From NCBI RefSeq assembly GCF_018326005.1, contig NZ_AP021903.1:3629501-3693500 (forward strand): DNA of 64,000 bases, given 5' to 3'. Source of the stretch: Pseudomonas sp. Seg1 (GTDB taxonomy: Bacteria > Pseudomonadota > Gammaproteobacteria > Pseudomonadales > Pseudomonadaceae). Position 1 is the first letter of the stretch. Every line of letters starts with the position of its first letter. Under the pieces are notes generated by a model. That model did no database searches, was not told where the DNA came from, and saw only the letters and a program-made list of their open reading frames with translations. Positions 62,242 through 64,000 of the stretch are shown here, piece by piece. A program made the translations under genes and the position numbers.

Positions 62242-62315
62242 TGGAGGCCGAGGTCGGAATCGAACCGGCGTAGGTGGATTTGCAATCCACTGCATAACCA
62301 TTTTGCTACTCGGCC
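62242..62315 (-). tRNA. tRNA-Cys (GCA anticodon)
   Basis: The 74-base cloverleaf begins GGCCGAGTAGCAAAATGG, with anticodon GCA in GGATTGCAAATCC, T arm GGTTCGATTCC and encoded CCA. It is transcribed with tRNA-Gly, probably from the uvrC-pgsA direction. Confidence 0.97.
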
Positions 62316-62361
62316 TCAAAGCATTTGCTGTCAGTAGCACAACAACAAACACTGTACAAAT

Positions 62362-62437
<76 letters not shown>

Positions 62438-62497
62438 TTGGTGTGGCGCATTCTATAGATTTCAGAAGCCCCGTCAACCCTTTGATTCAAAAAAGTT

Positions 62498-63058
62498 TTA
62501 TTTCTTTTCAACATCGGTTTTCAGATGTGGCCAGGCGGCACGAAGGTATTGAACCATCGACCACAAAGTCAGGCCGGCCGACACCATCAGCAAGGCATAA
62601 CCCAACACAACCCAGAAGCTGAAATCCCTTGGATTGGCCAAGAGAATCACCAGCGCGAGCATCTGCGCAGCGGTTTTCCACTTTCCGAGATTTGAAACGG
62701 CCACATGAGCACGAGCGCCGAGCTCGGCCATCCACTCGCGCAATGCCGATACGACAATCTCGCGACCGATGATGACGGCAGCTGGCAACGTAAGCCAGAG
62801 ATTGCCGTGCTCTTGCACCAGCAGTACCAGCGCAACCGCAACCATGAGCTTGTCGGCGACCGGATCAAGGAACGCTCCGAAAGGAGTGCTTTGTTCGAGA
62901 CGGCGGGCGAGATAACCATCCAGCCAATCCGTGGCTGCCGCAAAGGCAAACACCGAGGCGGAGGCCATGTAGCTCCACTGATAAGGCAGATAGAACAGCA
63001 AAATGAAGATCGGGATGAGCAGAACGCGTAGAACGGTAATCAGATTAGGGATATTCAT
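62498..63058 (-). CDS. pgsA: CDP-diacylglycerol--glycerol-3-phosphate 3-phosphatidyltransferase
   Basis: The 186-residue membrane enzyme starts [17 protein letters not shown] preferred this ATG to a GTG two codons earlier. It carries the CDP-alcohol phosphotransferase motif D-x2-DG-x2-AR-x8-G-x3-D-x3-D as [11 protein letters not shown]...[10 protein letters not shown]. It makes phosphatidylglycerophosphate for phosphatidylglycerol and cardiolipin. It lies 32 bases behind uvrC in the classical gacA-uvrC-pgsA-tRNA order. Confidence 0.97.
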   Translation of the reverse strand: MNIPNLITVLRVLLIPIFILLFYLPYQWSYMASASVFAFAAATDWLDGYLARRLEQSTPFGAFLDPVADKLMVAVALVLLVQEHGNLWLTLPAAVIIGREIVVSALREWMAELGARAHVAVSNLGKWKTAAQMLALVILLANPRDFSFWVVLGYALLMVSAGLTLWSMVQYLRAAWPHLKTDVEKK

Positions 63059-63090
63059 CGGCACAACTGGCTACGAGGTGAAGGGGCATT

Positions 63091-64000
63091 CTACTCGCTA
63101 TGCAGGTTTGCATAAATCGACTCTGCGAGCTTTTTACTGATCCCCGGGGCTTTGGCGATCTCTTCGATGCTTGCACGAGACAGCTCCTGCAATCCACCGA
63201 AATGTTTCAACAAGTCGCGACGACGGGTTGGGCCGACGCCGGCAACGCCCTCCAGCGTTGACGTCCGGCGGGTTTTGCCGCGACGGGCTCGGTGTCCGGT
63301 AATTGCAAAACGGTGGGCCTCATCGCGAATCTGCTGGATCAGATGCAGCGCCGGGGAGTCACCGCGCAACGTGAACTCGTGCGCCGCATCATTCAGATAC
63401 AAAGTTTCAAAACCAGCTTTGCGGGTCGCGCCCTTGGCGACACCCAGCAAGATCAGGTCCGGCACGGCCAGTTCGTTGAGAACATCACGGGCCATCGATA
63501 GCTGCCCCTTGCCGCCGTCGACCAGCAAGATATCCGGCAACTTGCCCTCGCCGTCCTTGAGTTTGCTGAAACGCCGCGTCAAGGCCTGATGCATGGCGGC
63601 ATAGTCATCCCCCGCCGTGACACCCTCGATGTTATAGCGACGGTAGTCCGACTTGATTGCACCTTCCGGACCAAACACCACGCAGGACGCGACCGTCGCC
63701 TCACCACTGGAGTGACTGATGTCATAGCATTCCAAGCGCTGCGGAGGCTCATCCAGCTTCAACACTTCAGCCAAGGCCTCAAAGCGTGCCGCGGTGTGCT
63801 GACGATTGGCCAGCCGCGCGCCCAACGCCTGCTCCGCATTGGTGACAGCCAGTTGCTGCCAACGCGCTCGCGTGCCCCGCACCCGATGACTGATGGCCAG
63901 TTCCCGGCCACGCAATTCATGAATCGCTTCGATCAGCGTCGGGAAATCCTCGTGTACGACGTTGACAATCAGTTCACTCGGCAAGTCGCGTTCCGGACTG
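63091..64000 (-). CDS. uvrC: UvrABC excinuclease subunit C, C-terminal half (partial)
   Basis: About 303 codons are visible; the gene continues beyond the right edge (full UvrC has about 607 residues). The 3' half shows the RNase H-like endonuclease domain ([57 protein letters not shown]). Two helix-hairpin-helix motifs at the end follow ([17 protein letters not shown] and [17 protein letters not shown]). It makes the dual incisions in nucleotide excision repair together with UvrB. Confidence 0.97.
   Translation of the reverse strand, partial: SPERDLPSELIVNVVHEDFPTLIEAIHELRGRELAISHRVRGTRARWQQLAVTNAEQALGARLANRQHTAARFEALAEVLKLDEPPQRLECYDISHSSGEATVASCVVFGPEGAIKSDYRRYNIEGVTAGDDYAAMHQALTRRFSKLKDGEGKLPDILLVDGGKGQLSMARDVLNELAVPDLILLGVAKGATRKAGFETLYLNDAAHEFTLRGDSPALHLIQQIRDEAHRFAITGHRARRGKTRRTSTLEGVAGVGPTRRRDLLKHFGGLQELSRASIEEIAKAPGISKKLAESIYANLHSE

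Overview
The window looks like a chromosomal segment of a fluorescent Pseudomonas, most likely of the P. fluorescens/P. koreensis group. The evidence is the high-GC coding style, the uvrC-pgsA-tRNA-Gly-tRNA-Cys-tRNA-Leu order at the right end, the agmatine/putrescine catabolic genes, an OsmC-YcaO fusion, a ferric-siderophore type TonB receptor, and short intergenic palindromes typical of these genomes. No taxonomic search was run; this is recognition from the sequence.

Left end (1-8.5 kb, minus strand): a polymorphic-toxin region. An intact PAAR gene and a 1556-residue Rhs protein with a 115-residue variable tip are followed by a putative immunity gene. Around them lie remains of other toxin/immunity cassettes: a Suppressor-of-fused-type immunity gene running off the left edge, a 75-codon toxin-tip remnant overlapping its start, a DUF1963-like remnant, a duplicated PAAR gene joined to a truncated rhs start, two uncharacterised genes, and a SUKH (SMI1/KNR4) immunity gene.

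8.6-14.9 kb: a five-gene minus-strand agmatine operon (agmatine deiminase, N-carbamoylputrescine amidase, polyamine-type binding protein, a second Tat-exported deiminase-family protein and a GlxA/AraC-type regulator) with a divergent LysR regulator. Next come an orphan radical SAM gene and a four-gene PhnD/PhnC/PhnE-like ABC importer of the putative selenate type.

19.7-26.0 kb: the most interesting block. Four tightly overlapping minus-strand genes encode a MoxR AAA+ ATPase, a small protein, a protein with a degenerate vWA-like segment plus a long beta-rich part, and a 966-residue membrane-anchored protein with a probable beta-propeller. This matches the predicted MoxR-vWA-beta-propeller ternary systems, which have been proposed as conflict or stress systems but are, as far as I know, without an assigned function.

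26-38 kb: an MHS-type transporter; an IS481-family element inserted, with a 5-bp target duplication, into a species-specific intergenic repeat; an SDR gene with a large in-frame deletion; a thiamine-diphosphate enzyme; an APH(3')-type kinase; a LysR regulator; an alpha/beta hydrolase; and a YghU-type glutathione transferase.

38-59 kb: mostly ordinary chromosome. It holds two TonB receptors, a GAF histidine kinase, a LysE exporter, two zinc/quinone-type dehydrogenases, two cyclic-di-GMP proteins, a thioesterase, a Mug-type glycosylase, a GNAT protein with an unusual extra domain, the OsmC-YcaO protein, and a Suppressor-of-fused-domain protein.

59-64 kb: small accessory genes (lipoproteins, a membrane protein, SseB-like, GFA-like, YceK-like) between the second TonB receptor and the tRNA cluster, then pgsA and the 3' half of uvrC.
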